Source of the DNA: Microbispora rosea | GTDB lineage: Bacteria > Actinomycetota > Actinomycetes > Streptosporangiales > Streptosporangiaceae | Length of the DNA stretch: 64,000 nucleotides | Assembly (NCBI RefSeq): GCF_900156315.1 | Contig: NZ_FTNI01000027.1 | Span: 1 to 64,000 of the forward strand | Direction: 5' to 3' | In this document: one piece after another, positions 33,141 to 41,430 of the stretch | How the letters are laid out: each line of letters begins with the position of its first letter | Position numbering within the stretch: position 1 is the first letter of the stretch | Made by a program: the position numbers and the translations under genes | Notes under the pieces: model-generated | What the model was told of the DNA's origin: nothing | What the model saw: only the letters and a program-made list of their open reading frames with translations | The model's database searches: none

Positions 33141-34121
33141 ATGACCGAGATCCGCACTTCGGTGCCCACTCCTGCCGAGCAGTTCCCGGAGAGCGTGCCT
33201 CTCACGGCCGAACATCTGTTGACCAACCGCCGCATAGAGCCCACCGGTGGATGGCGGCGGCTCGTCTACCAGCTCTCCGGCGGCCGGATCATCCCCTCGG
33301 AGTCGGCGGCGGAGCTGGAACGGCGCACGCTGATCGCCCAGGCCCAGACACCCGTCGCCAGCGGTCACCACAGGATCGCGGTCATGAGCCTCAAGGGCGG
33401 GGTGGGGAAGACCACGACGACGGCGGCGCTGGGCAACACGCTGGCCTCGTTGCGCGGCGACCGGGTGATCGCCATCGACGCCAACCCCGACAGGGGGACG
33501 CTCGGCATCAAGGTCAAGTCGGAGACCGCGGCGACGATCAGGACCCTGCTGGCCGAGGCGCCGCACATCGTCAGGTACGCCGACGCCCGCGCGTTCACCT
33601 CGCAGTCGTCCGCCCGGCTGGAGGTGCTCGCCTCCGACACCGACCCGGCCGTCAGCGAGGCCTTCGACGCCGAGGACTACCGTACGGTCGCCAACCTGAT
33701 CGAGCGCTACTACTCGATCTGCATCACCGACTGCGGCACCGGGCTCCTGCACGGCGCGATGGGCGCCACACTGGAGCTCGCCGACCAGATCGTGCTGGTC
33801 ACCATGGTCGCGGTGGACGGCGCGAGCTCGGCCGCCGCGACCCTCGACTGGCTCACCGCCCACGGCCACGGCCACCTGGTGAAGAACGCCATCGTCGTGC
33901 TGAACGCGGTCGAGCCGAAGTCACACGTGGACGTCGACCTGCTCGAACGCCACTTCGCCGGACGCTGCCGCACGGTGGTGCGGGTGCCGTTCGACCCGCA
34001 TCTGAAGGAGGGCGCGGAGGTCGACCTGGCCCGGCTGCGGCCCACCACCCGGGGCGCGTACCTGCGCCTCGCCGCGGCCGCCGGGCAGGCATTCTCGCAG
34101 CGGCAGGACCGGAGCAAGTAG
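33141..34121 (+). CDS. MinD/ParA-family ATPase
   Basis: 326 aa with AAAGGA upstream. An 80-residue N-terminal extension (GGWRRLVYQLSGGRIIP) precedes the deviant Walker A SLKGGVGKTTTTAALG at about 84-98. Further motifs are DANPDRGTLGIK (switch), CITDCGTGLLHGAM (Walker B region) and IVVLNAVEPKSHVDVD. Such ATPases position or energise membrane complexes; actinomycete versions with this N-terminus occur beside secretion or surface-protein genes. The stop shares one base with the next gene's GTG (TAGTG), so the products are made together. Confidence 0.9.
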   Translation: MTEIRTSVPTPAEQFPESVPLTAEHLLTNRRIEPTGGWRRLVYQLSGGRIIPSESAAELERRTLIAQAQTPVASGHHRIAVMSLKGGVGKTTTTAALGNTLASLRGDRVIAIDANPDRGTLGIKVKSETAATIRTLLAEAPHIVRYADARAFTSQSSARLEVLASDTDPAVSEAFDAEDYRTVANLIERYYSICITDCGTGLLHGAMGATLELADQIVLVTMVAVDGASSAAATLDWLTAHGHGHLVKNAIVVLNAVEPKSHVDVDLLERHFAGRCRTVVRVPFDPHLKEGAEVDLARLRPTTRGAYLRLAAAAGQAFSQRQDRSK

Positions 34122-34873
34122 TGGGACCGGTCATCCCCGATCCGGCGCTCGACTGGGACCTGGGACCACCGCGACGGTGGGATCCCCGGCACCTGATCGT
34201 CGCCGTCGCGGGGGTCGTCACCGTCGTGGCCGTCGCGGTGATCGTGCTGCAGACCCGGCAGGCCGCGCCGCCGCCCACGCCGGCGCGCGTCGTCGCGCCG
34301 GTCGTCGCGCTGGCGGTGCCCACCGGTCACGAGGGCGACGGGGGCTACCCCGTCGGCTTCCCCCACACCGAGATCGGGGCGGCGTCCGCCGCGGCCGCCG
34401 CCCTGGAGGCCGCCTGGACGCTCGACGTCGGCCAGGCGGAACAGGCGGCCGCGCTGTACGCCCCGCCGGACCAGCGTGAGGCGGCACGCGAGGGTGCCCG
34501 CGACGCCGTACGCGGCTGGCGGGAGACCCTCGGCCTTCCCCCCGAAGGCGAACTCCCCGCCGGGGCGGCCCTGCGGACGCAGACGATCGGCGTCCAGTGG
34601 AGGGTCCGCTCCGAGGACCAGGTGCAGGTCTCCGTCCTGGTTCAGGTCACGGCGGCCACGGGCGCCGGTGCCACCGGCCCCGTCTACTCCAGCCCCTACG
34701 CCATGAGCCTGCTGATGGCGTGGAAACCCGATATGCGTGGCGCGGACAAGGGCGACTGGGTGAACATCCCCGACCCGACCCCCCCGTCCGTGCCCGCAGC
34801 AGCTCTCCCAGGGACGCCCGAGTTCGCCGCGGCGGGCTGGAAGTCCCTCATCGGTCCCCGGCCCACTCCCTAG
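34121..34873 (+). CDS. Single-span membrane protein with VirB8/TcpC-like outer domain
   Basis: 250 aa from GTG 34121, the only start that keeps the N-terminal region. The cytoplasmic tail is 24 residues, the membrane span about 25-45 (HLIVAVAGVVTVVAVAVIVL). A Pro-rich hinge precedes an outer domain with GYPVGFPHTEIGAASAAAAA and later QVSVLVQVTAATGA strands. The pattern resembles NTF2-like VirB8/TcpC proteins of actinomycete conjugation or secretion systems, but no other conjugation genes are nearby. Coupling to the MinD-like ATPase suggests a shared membrane complex. Confidence 0.72.
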   Translation: MGPVIPDPALDWDLGPPRRWDPRHLIVAVAGVVTVVAVAVIVLQTRQAAPPPTPARVVAPVVALAVPTGHEGDGGYPVGFPHTEIGAASAAAAALEAAWTLDVGQAEQAAALYAPPDQREAAREGARDAVRGWRETLGLPPEGELPAGAALRTQTIGVQWRVRSEDQVQVSVLVQVTAATGAGATGPVYSSPYAMSLLMAWKPDMRGADKGDWVNIPDPTPPSVPAAALPGTPEFAAAGWKSLIGPRPTP

Positions 34874-34891
34874 ATCGAGGAAGAGCCCTCA

Positions 34892-37159
34892 ATGACCCCC
34901 CGAATGTCCTCCCGGCGCGCCACCCTGGTCTCCGGCCTGCTCCTGGCCGCGGTATCCGCGACCGGCGGCGCCGTCGTCGCGCAGCCCTGGGCGGCCGTGG
35001 CCGAGCCCGGCCGGGACGCCCCCCCACCGATAGAAGGCGCCGCCGCCCTGGCCGCGCCCACCTCCGACGAGCCCGGCGGCGCCATGTCGTCCTCGTCGGA
35101 TTCGTCGTCATCATCGGGCTCGGCGTCGGGTTCGGCGCCCGATTCCTCGTCGGGCGGTTCCGGAGGCGTGCGTGCCGGTGCGCACGACGACGCCGCGAAC
35201 GCCCCGGACGGCGCCGCCTCCGACACCCGGACGGAGGTCAGGGCCGGCTCCGGTTCCTCCGCCGGTTCGTCCGATGCGGCCCGCGACTCCTCCGACGCCT
35301 CCCGTCGCTCCTCGCGTGGCTCCGATGGCGCCTCGGGCGCGGAGCAGGAATCGTCCCGCAGTACGGGTGATTCGTCCGGCTCCGCGGGCGACGGCCCCTC
35401 CGGGGACACCTCGAACACACCCGACCACACGACGATCGCGCCGAACCGTGCCCGCCACGAGCCCGACGGCGCCGGGAACGCACCACGCGGCGCCGGGAAC
35501 GCGGCGGAGAACGACGCGCCTGAAACACAGACGGCGGACAGGGCCGGCTCGCGTTCCTCCGGAGGCTCGTCCGGTGCGTCGCGTGACTCCGCCGGCAGCT
35601 CCGATCGCCCCTCCCGGGAGTCACGGGAGTCCGCCGGATCATCCTCCGGCTCGTCCGGCGGTGCCTCGGGCACCGAGGCCGGCGCCTCCGCCCGCGACCG
35701 GACGGCCCACGAGACGCGTGATCGGGACCGTCAGGTCCGGAGCCGGAGGGCCCTGTCCGCGCCGAGGGTGCAGAGCAGGCCGGAGCCGAACGGCGGGCCG
35801 AGCGCGGCGGCGGCTCCGAAACCGGCGGCGGGCGGCGGCACCACCGCGACTCCCGGCCAGACGGGCCAGCCCGGCCAGAACAGCCAGCCCGGCCAGACCG
35901 ACCGGCCCGGCCAGAACAGCCAGCCCGGCCAGACCGACCGGCCCGGCCTGTCAGGCCAGACCGGGCAGGGAGCGGCGGCGCCGACCGCGAGCAGCGGACC
36001 CACCGCGGCGGCGGCACAGAGCGCGGCGACACAGAGCGCGGCGACACCGAGTGCTGCGGCACAGAGCGCGGCGGCAAAGAATGCTGTGGCACAGAGTGCG
36101 GCGACACCGAGTGCGGCGGCAAAGAATGCTGCGGCACAGGGCGCTGTGGCACAGAGTGCTGCGGCGAAGAATTCTGCGGCTCGAGGGGCGGGTCCCGCCA
36201 CTCCCGCACCCACCGCGAGCGGTGCGACCGCGCCCAAGGCGGGCAACGACCACACCGCGGCCGCTTCACCGCAGGCCAGCCCGCAAGCACCCGTACCGGT
36301 GAGCGTCTCGCCCGCCCCGGGCACGACCCCCGGCACGACTCCGAGCACCACCCCCGGCACCACGGCGAGCACGCAACCGAGCTCCACGCCCGCGAACGAA
36401 CCGACGGGCACACCGTCCGAGAAGCCGTCGGAGAAACCGACGGTCACGCCCCCCGCGAGTCAGAAACCCACCACGAGTCAGAAACCCACCGCCAACCCGA
36501 AACCCACGGACAAGCAGGCGCCGACCGAGAAGCCGACGGCCAAGCCGACGCAGCAGCCTCCGCAGCCCAAGCCGAGCATGACCGTCACCGCGACCGCGCT
36601 TCCCGCCGCCACTCCACCCGCCGTTCCACAGGCGGGCGGCACGGCGACGCCGGCGCAGACGGCCCCCCCGGCCGGGACGCCCACGTCTCCCACGGCTTCG
36701 ACAGCCGGGCCGACGTCGCCGGGCAGCCCGGTGTGGGAGATTCCCGCGCAGTCGCTCACCGGCGGGTCCGCGGCGGTGCCGCCTCCCGCCGGCGGACAGC
36801 CGCCGACCGCACCGATCGTGATCCCGGGATATCTGCCGCTGCCGCCGCTGGTCGCCCATGTGCATGATCGGTGCGGGGACGACGGCACGGCCGGCTGCTG
36901 GAGTCTGGCGCCCTGGCGAAGCCGTACGTCCGGGCACTCCTCGGATTTCTCGGCCGGTGAGGGGACGAGCGGTACGGCGACGCCACGTTGGGCCTTCGCC
37001 CCGCCGAGCGTGAAGTCGGGCGTGCCCAGCCCGTCGGGCGTGCCCGGCACGTTCAGCGCGCCGTTCGCCGGGTCCGCGCTCGCGGCGGACGAATCGGACG
37101 CGGGCCGGGCCGGATGCTGGGCCTTCAGCCCCTCTGCCCACTGCGCGAGATGGGACTGA
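34892..37159 (+). CDS. Very long Ser/Ala/Pro/Thr-rich exported protein (mucin-like)
   Basis: 755 aa with GAGGAAGAG before ATG 34892. A signal peptide (about 1-38) leads into about 600 residues of low complexity: Ser/Gly/Asp/Arg-rich to about 290, then a Gln-Pro-Gly repeat zone, an AAAQSAATPSAAAKN-type Ala repeat, and Pro/Thr/Lys stretches such as SEKPSEKPTVTPPASQKPT. The final 120 residues look folded and contain four Cys (HDRCGDDGTAGCW and AGCWAFSPSAHCARW). There is no LPXTG motif or terminal membrane span, so it is probably secreted or held by partners. It could be a cell-surface stalk, glycoprotein or adhesin. Real coding is supported by consistent third-position GC and the operon position. 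Confidence 0.72.
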   Translation: MTPRMSSRRATLVSGLLLAAVSATGGAVVAQPWAAVAEPGRDAPPPIEGAAALAAPTSDEPGGAMSSSSDSSSSSGSASGSAPDSSSGGSGGVRAGAHDDAANAPDGAASDTRTEVRAGSGSSAGSSDAARDSSDASRRSSRGSDGASGAEQESSRSTGDSSGSAGDGPSGDTSNTPDHTTIAPNRARHEPDGAGNAPRGAGNAAENDAPETQTADRAGSRSSGGSSGASRDSAGSSDRPSRESRESAGSSSGSSGGASGTEAGASARDRTAHETRDRDRQVRSRRALSAPRVQSRPEPNGGPSAAAAPKPAAGGGTTATPGQTGQPGQNSQPGQTDRPGQNSQPGQTDRPGLSGQTGQGAAAPTASSGPTAAAAQSAATQSAATPSAAAQSAAAKNAVAQSAATPSAAAKNAAAQGAVAQSAAAKNSAARGAGPATPAPTASGATAPKAGNDHTAAASPQASPQAPVPVSVSPAPGTTPGTTPSTTPGTTASTQPSSTPANEPTGTPSEKPSEKPTVTPPASQKPTTSQKPTANPKPTDKQAPTEKPTAKPTQQPPQPKPSMTVTATALPAATPPAVPQAGGTATPAQTAPPAGTPTSPTASTAGPTSPGSPVWEIPAQSLTGGSAAVPPPAGGQPPTAPIVIPGYLPLPPLVAHVHDRCGDDGTAGCWSLAPWRSRTSGHSSDFSAGEGTSGTATPRWAFAPPSVKSGVPSPSGVPGTFSAPFAGSALAADESDAGRAGCWAFSPSAHCARWD
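35868..35950 (+). repeat. 36-bp tandem repeat in the mucin-like gene
   Basis: Two near-perfect copies of a 36-base unit encode NSQPGQTDRPGQ-type peptide. They are followed from about 36010 to 36180 by degenerate 15-base units encoding AAAQSA/AATPSA/AAAKNA. Such repeats vary in copy number between strains. Confidence 0.8.
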
Positions 37160-37214
37160 CCGTACGCCGCCGACCACGTGTTATGTCGTCACCGTTCCGG
37201 GCACGCTGCACCGC

Positions 37215-37457
37215 ATGGAGCACATGGCGGAGGACCCGGCCACGGTGGCGGCGGTCACGGTGACGCCCTGCGAGGACGGCCCGCTGCTGGTGCGCGGGCC
37301 GTTCACGCTGATGACGCAGGACGGACGGCGCATCGATCCGGGCAGGGTCACGGTGGCGCTGTGCCGCTGCGGCCGGTCCTCGACCAAGCCCTTCTGCGAC
37401 GGCTCTCACAAGGCGGCCGGCTTCCGCGCGGCGAGCGAGCCCGACCCGCTCGGCTGA
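37215..37457 (+). CDS. CDGSH iron-sulfur domain protein (mitoNEET-like)
   Basis: 80 aa. The C-terminal motif CRCGRSSTKPFCDGSHKAAGF gives the three Cys and one His that hold a redox-active [2Fe-2S] cluster. ATG 37215 or 37224 may be the start. Soluble single-CDGSH proteins of this size act in iron-sulfur transfer or redox sensing. Its 3' end overlaps the convergent glycosyltransferase by 52 bases. The neighbouring haem-oxygenase-fold iron enzyme makes a functional link plausible. Confidence 0.88.
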   Translation: MEHMAEDPATVAAVTVTPCEDGPLLVRGPFTLMTQDGRRIDPGRVTVALCRCGRSSTKPFCDGSHKAAGFRAASEPDPLG

Positions 37458-38509
37458 CAACGCACCGGCGGCCGGTCGCCGAGGTCCCATCCGGAAGGGA
37501 CGGACGCCTGGAGTGCGCGGCGGCGGAGCCGGCGCGTCGAATGCGCGGCGACCCGCAGGCGACGCCCCGCGTACGGCACGCCGCCGAGCACGAACCTCGC
37601 GGCGAGGGCCGCCCAACTGCAGGTGGCGCGTTCGAGCACCCAGACCGGCGCGAACAGGCCGGCAGTGGCGGGGAAGACCCGGCGGCCTCCGGCGCGGCGG
37701 CGTCCGATCTCCGCCAGGCCGACCGCAGCCACCGCGCCCGCCACGATCGACGCCGGCCGGCGTCGCCACAACGCCGCGCCCACGCAGGGGAGGACGGCGA
37801 GGAAGACCGCCATCCGCGCGGGCTGCGCCAGGTCGTCGTACGCCTGCCGGATCCGCTGCGACCAGAACCGGCGGGTGTCGGGCGGCAGGCGCCGCACGTA
37901 CAGGTCGAGCGGGCGGACCTCCCGGCCGCCGTGGGCCCGGACCGTGCGGATGAGTTCCAGGTTCTCGAACAGCACGTCGCCGTCGTAGCCGCCCATCTTC
38001 TCGAACGTCGAGCGGCGTATGCCGAAGGTGCCCGGATAGTCCGCCCCGAGGCCGCGGTTGAGCAGGGTGCGGGCGGTGTCCCACCGGGCGTGCCAGGGGA
38101 GCGGGTGGAAATGGTTCTGCGGGCGGACGAGGTCGGCGTGGTCGAGCAGGGCGTGGACCCGGGCGAGCGCGTCCGCGTCATAGCGCACGTCGTCGTCGGC
38201 GATGACGACGTGTTCGGCGCGTGCACGGCGCATGCCGGTGAGCACGCCCGCCACCTTGCCGTTCGCGATCGTCAGGTCCTCGTCGGGCCGCACATGCACG
38301 GCGATGCCGCGCCACAGGCGTGCGTGCCGTTCGAACAGCGGTGACGGCGAGCCGTCCACCACCACGATCCGGGCGTGCCGGGACAGGTCGCGCAGATAGC
38401 CGGTCAGCTCCGTCAGCCCGGTGTCGTCCTGCCAGCGCAGCGGCAGCACGTAGTCGATCTCCGCGGTGGCGCGGCCTGATCGGTGCGGGCGGCGGCCGTG
38501 TGTGGTCAT
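37406..38509 (-). CDS. Family 2 glycosyltransferase with C-terminal membrane helices
   Basis: 367 aa from ATG 38509, overlapping the redox-enzyme stop (ATGA). The GT-A fold is shown by IDYVLPLRWQDDTGLTELTGYL, VVVDGSPSP and the nucleotide-metal motif VVIADDDVRYDADAL. The acceptor region (NHFHPLPWHARWDTA, YPGTFGIRRSTFEKMGGYDGD) follows, with two hydrophobic helices at about 245-285. It should transfer a sugar at the inner membrane face. Donor and acceptor are unknown. It is the last gene of a three-gene coupled operon. Confidence 0.87.
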   Translation of the reverse strand: MTTHGRRPHRSGRATAEIDYVLPLRWQDDTGLTELTGYLRDLSRHARIVVVDGSPSPLFERHARLWRGIAVHVRPDEDLTIANGKVAGVLTGMRRARAEHVVIADDDVRYDADALARVHALLDHADLVRPQNHFHPLPWHARWDTARTLLNRGLGADYPGTFGIRRSTFEKMGGYDGDVLFENLELIRTVRAHGGREVRPLDLYVRRLPPDTRRFWSQRIRQAYDDLAQPARMAVFLAVLPCVGAALWRRRPASIVAGAVAAVGLAEIGRRRAGGRRVFPATAGLFAPVWVLERATCSWAALAARFVLGGVPYAGRRLRVAAHSTRRLRRRALQASVPSGWDLGDRPPVRCQPSGSGSLAARKPAAL

Positions 38510-39549
38510 CGCACCGTCACCTCGGCGTCCGTCTCCCGCAGCGAGGTGCGCCCCTCCCGCCAGCGGCCCAGCAGATGCTCCGCGAAGAGCCGGTCGAGGG
38601 TCAGCGCGCAGGCCGCGCCGTACAGGATGTCGCCGGTAAGGCCGGGGTGTTCCGCGGCGAACGCCCCGCACATGTCGTGCGCGGCGATCTGCTCGTGTAC
38701 GGCGTCGGCCTGCACATGCTCGTCGAAGTAGCGGCGCGCGCCGGCGTCGCCGCCCAGCCGCCGCAGGCCCTGGCTGTAGCGGCGGTTGGGTAGCGACGAG
38801 GTCATCTCGAACGCCGCGAGGTGCCCGAGGAGCGCGCCCCGGCGCCGGCGGTGCAGCCCGAACAGCGACATGACGTTGGTGATCGCGAGCGTCACCCCGG
38901 GGACGAGGCCGAGGTAGGCGCCGTAGGAGTCGTCGAGGCCCAGCCCCCGCATGGTCGCCCGGAACAGCTCGGCGTGCATGCGCTCCGGCCTGCCGCCGCC
39001 GTACTCGTCGGACTGGATCTCCACCAGCGCGGCCTTCGGCCGCCCGAGCAGGCGCGGGATGCCCCACGTGTGGGGGTCGGCCTCCTTGAGCTGGTAGATC
39101 GACCGGTGGACCACGAACTCGCGGAACTGTGCTGTATTGGCTCTACTGCGCAGGTACGCCGACAGGGAGGGGCCGTCGTCGGCCGCCACCAGCGCCGCCA
39201 GGGCCCGGGGCACCTCCCGCGACGGCGGAGCCGGCGGGCGGGGCACGCGCCGGGCCAGCCACCCCTCGAACCACGTCTCCAGGCGCTCCCGCAGGGCGAG
39301 CAGCGACGGGTTCCACTCCCAGCGGTCGTCGACACCGTCGAAGCCCTGGTAGTGCAGCTCGTAACAGACGAACAGCGCGAGCTGGGCGTCCTCATCGCCG
39401 AAGCACGGGTCGCAGTGCCGGTCGCCGTGCTGGTTGCTGTGCCGGTCGCCGTACGGGCCGGCGGGCGGCGGGCCGAAAGCGTGCGGCGGCCGGGCCAGCT
39501 CCGCGAAGAGCCGCTCGGTGAGCGGCCCTCTGGGCGCGGGCAACTGCAT
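38506..39549 (-). CDS. Iron-containing redox enzyme, haem-oxygenase-like fold
   Basis: 347 aa from ATG 39549, which shares one base with the methyltransferase stop (TGATG). Residues FVCYELHYQGFDGVDDRWEW, EIQSDEYGGGRPERMHAELF and DEHVQADAVHEQIAAHDM give the spaced Glu/His ligands of the non-haem di-iron HO-like family (Haem_oxygenas_2). Characterised members cleave C-C bonds or oxidise amines in small-molecule biosynthesis. Methyltransferase and glycosyltransferase genes in the same operon suggest a small biosynthetic or modification pathway. Confidence 0.85.
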   Translation of the reverse strand: MQLPAPRGPLTERLFAELARPPHAFGPPPAGPYGDRHSNQHGDRHCDPCFGDEDAQLALFVCYELHYQGFDGVDDRWEWNPSLLALRERLETWFEGWLARRVPRPPAPPSREVPRALAALVAADDGPSLSAYLRSRANTAQFREFVVHRSIYQLKEADPHTWGIPRLLGRPKAALVEIQSDEYGGGRPERMHAELFRATMRGLGLDDSYGAYLGLVPGVTLAITNVMSLFGLHRRRRGALLGHLAAFEMTSSLPNRRYSQGLRRLGGDAGARRYFDEHVQADAVHEQIAAHDMCGAFAAEHPGLTGDILYGAACALTLDRLFAEHLLGRWREGRTSLRETDAEVTVR

Positions 39550-40286
39550 CAGCGCTCCAGCAGACGGTAGACGGACACGTGGGCGCGACTGTCGTCGGTG
39601 AACGGCGCGCCGGACCAGTCGGCCCAGCGGTGCTCCCGCCGCATCCCGGCGAGCCGGGCCATGAGGTCCAGCTCGCACGGCCAGGCATAGCGGTGGTTGA
39701 CCGGCAGCAACCGCAGGCCGTCCGCGGTCATCCGCAGTCTCGTGGTGTGCATGAACTGCTCGGCCGGGCTCAGCCGGGCGGCCTCGACGACGACCTCGTC
39801 GTCGCCCAGCGACAGCAGCCGCAGCGACGTCCGGTCGCGGAAGGCCGCGGGGTCCGGCACCCACGCCTCGATCACGAAGCGCCCGCCGGGCCGCAGATGG
39901 GCGGCCGCGTTGCGGAAGCACCGCACCTGGGCCTCCTGGGAGGGCAGCGCGAAGACGGTGTTGAAGGCCAGCAGGACGAGCGCGAACCGCCCCTCGACCC
40001 GCACCTCCGAGAAGTCGCCCACGGTCACGGGGATGCGGTCGCCGCCGGGCTTGTCGCGAAGGGCCGCCACCATGTCGGGTGACCCGTCGACGCCCGCCAC
40101 GGCCAGGCCGCGGGCGGCGAGGGGAAGCGCCAGCCTGCCGGTGCCGATCCCGAACTCCAGGACGGGCCCTTCCCCGGCGAGCCGGAAGACGCGCTCGACC
40201 GCCAGACCGGTGGGCAGGTGCTCCACCATCTCGTCGTAGATGTCGGCGATCGTCCGCCCGTACGCGGACGCATCGAATCCCCCCAT
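39549..40286 (-). CDS. Class I SAM-dependent methyltransferase
   Basis: 245 aa with GGGGGGAG close before ATG 40286. SAM-binding motif I is VLEFGIGTGRLALPLAARG near residue 43, motif II AGVDGSPDMVAAL, then FALVLLAFNTVFALPSQE and HLRPGGRFVIEAW. It is the first gene of the coupled methyltransferase, redox enzyme, glycosyltransferase operon. Substrate unknown. Confidence 0.9.
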   Translation of the reverse strand: MGGFDASAYGRTIADIYDEMVEHLPTGLAVERVFRLAGEGPVLEFGIGTGRLALPLAARGLAVAGVDGSPDMVAALRDKPGGDRIPVTVGDFSEVRVEGRFALVLLAFNTVFALPSQEAQVRCFRNAAAHLRPGGRFVIEAWVPDPAAFRDRTSLRLLSLGDDEVVVEAARLSPAEQFMHTTRLRMTADGLRLLPVNHRYAWPCELDLMARLAGMRREHRWADWSGAPFTDDSRAHVSVYRLLER

Positions 40287-40295
40287 ACGCTCCCC

Positions 40296-40340
40296 CCAGC
40301 GCCCCAGCGCCCCAGCGTCCCGGCGCCCCAGCGTCCCGGC
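40296..40340. repeat. Short 9-10-bp tandem repeats
   Basis: Repeated CCCAGCGCC / CCCAGCGTC units fill the gap between the 78-aa gene and the methyltransferase start. They probably affect only spacing between the two cistrons. Confidence 0.6.
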
Positions 40341-40355
40341 ACCGCGGTCGGTCCG

Positions 40356-40592
40356 TCACGCCCCCAGGTCGCGGGCGACCACGTCGAGCTGGTCCGCGAG
40401 CTCGCCGAGCCGCCGGTCGTCCACCGGGCCGTCTCCCAGCCGGCTCTCCAGGTCGCGCCGACTGGCGATGACCAAGCCCTCGGCCCGCGACTCCGGCACG
40501 ACCTCGCACCGGCCGCCCACCAGCACCAGCGTCGCGTCGGGCGACGGCGACTCCAGCAGTGCACGCACCTCGTCCCGGCCGACGACACCCAT
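40356..40592 (-). CDS. Hypothetical 78-aa protein at the end of the gas vesicle operon
   Basis: A strong GGGAGGAG site precedes ATG 40592. The product reads MGVVGRDEVRALLESPSPDA then ATLVLVGGRCEVVP, compact and acidic, with no membrane span. It follows gvpK by 69 bases on the same strand, so it is probably co-transcribed. I do not recognise the family. Confidence 0.62.
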   Translation of the reverse strand: MGVVGRDEVRALLESPSPDATLVLVGGRCEVVPESRAEGLVIASRRDLESRLGDGPVDDRRLGELADQLDVVARDLGA

Positions 40593-40661
40593 GACGTCTC
40601 CTCCCGGCGCCGATCGTCTCCTCCGCCTACCCCTGCCACCTGGTCGTACACGCCCGCGCGC

Positions 40662-41126
40662 TCACCGCGCGTCGGTGGGCAGCAGCGTGCCGAGGGGCCC
40701 CAGGTCGAGGTTGAGGTCGGACGGCGAGAGGTCGAACCGCTCGCACAGCTCGGTCATGGCCTCCTCCAGGCGCATCAGCGTCAGGCCGAGCGTCTCGACC
40801 TGCTCGTCGGACAGGTCGCCCTGGTCCATCCGCCGGATGGCCTGCCGTTCCACGAGCTGACGCACGAGCTCGACGAGCGTCAGCACGAGACGGCTCAGGT
40901 CGCGCCGCACCGCGTCCGGGTCGGTGTTCAGCCGCCAGGGGCTGCCTCTCCCGGATTCCGCGCCCCGCTCCTCATGAGCGGTCTCCCACTGAGCTGCTTC
41001 CCGCTGAGCCGGATCCCGCTGAGCCGGCTCCCCCTGGTAGGGGCCGCCCGTCTCGGTCTCCACGCCCAGCCGCCACGGCCCCGCCGCGGTGTCCCACGGA
41101 GCGCTCCTGGCCTCACCACCGGTCAT
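40662..41126 (-). CDS. gvpK: Gas vesicle protein GvpK
   Basis: 154 aa from ATG 41126 (AAGGGAG seven bases upstream). The conserved GvpK core is the C-terminal 85 residues: LNTDPDAVRRDLSRLVLTLVELVRQL, VERQAIRRMDQGDLSDEQVE and LGLTLMRLEEAMTELCERFDL. A Glu/Ala/Gln-rich N-terminal extension is common in actinomycetes. GvpK is required for vesicle assembly. It overlaps gvpS by 14 bases. Confidence 0.93.
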   Translation of the reverse strand: MTGGEARSAPWDTAAGPWRLGVETETGGPYQGEPAQRDPAQREAAQWETAHEERGAESGRGSPWRLNTDPDAVRRDLSRLVLTLVELVRQLVERQAIRRMDQGDLSDEQVETLGLTLMRLEEAMTELCERFDLSPSDLNLDLGPLGTLLPTDAR

Positions 41127-41430
41127 CCTCACTCTCCCTTCTGCCGCCGCGGATGTCCGTCGCCCGGCCGCCCTCCGCGTACGGCTCGCCGAGCGGGTCG
41201 AACGGCTCGGTGCCGCGTACGGAGCCGAGCAGCGCCCGCAGGGAGATGCGGACGAGGTCGACGTCGGCGATCGACAGCACGATGTCGCCGGTGATCACCA
41301 CGCCGCCCGCGAGCAGCCGGTCGAGCAGGTCGACGAGCGCCACGCGCTCGGGCGGCAGGCGACCCTCGTCGGCGAGGGCGGCGCCCCGAGGCCGCTCCGG
41401 CAGGTACGCCGGGGTCCCTCCGGGCGTCAT
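41113..41430 (-). CDS. gvpS: Gas vesicle protein GvpS (GvpA-related)
   Basis: 105 aa from ATG 41430. The central VALVDLLDRLLAGGVVITGD then IVLSIADVDLVRISLRALLG is a GvpA-type fold. The short N- and C-terminal tails identify the minor structural/assembly variant found between gvpL and gvpK in Streptomyces-type clusters. It overlaps gvpL by 4 bases. Confidence 0.86.
   Translation of the reverse strand: MTPGGTPAYLPERPRGAALADEGRLPPERVALVDLLDRLLAGGVVITGDIVLSIADVDLVRISLRALLGSVRGTEPFDPLGEPYAEGGRATDIRGGRRESEDDRW

Noticed and set aside
37406-39067. 553-aa version of the glycosyltransferase frame
   Set aside because: The part beyond 38509 is antisense-frame noise inside the coupled redox-enzyme gene; the ATG at 38509 overlaps that gene's stop as expected for the operon.
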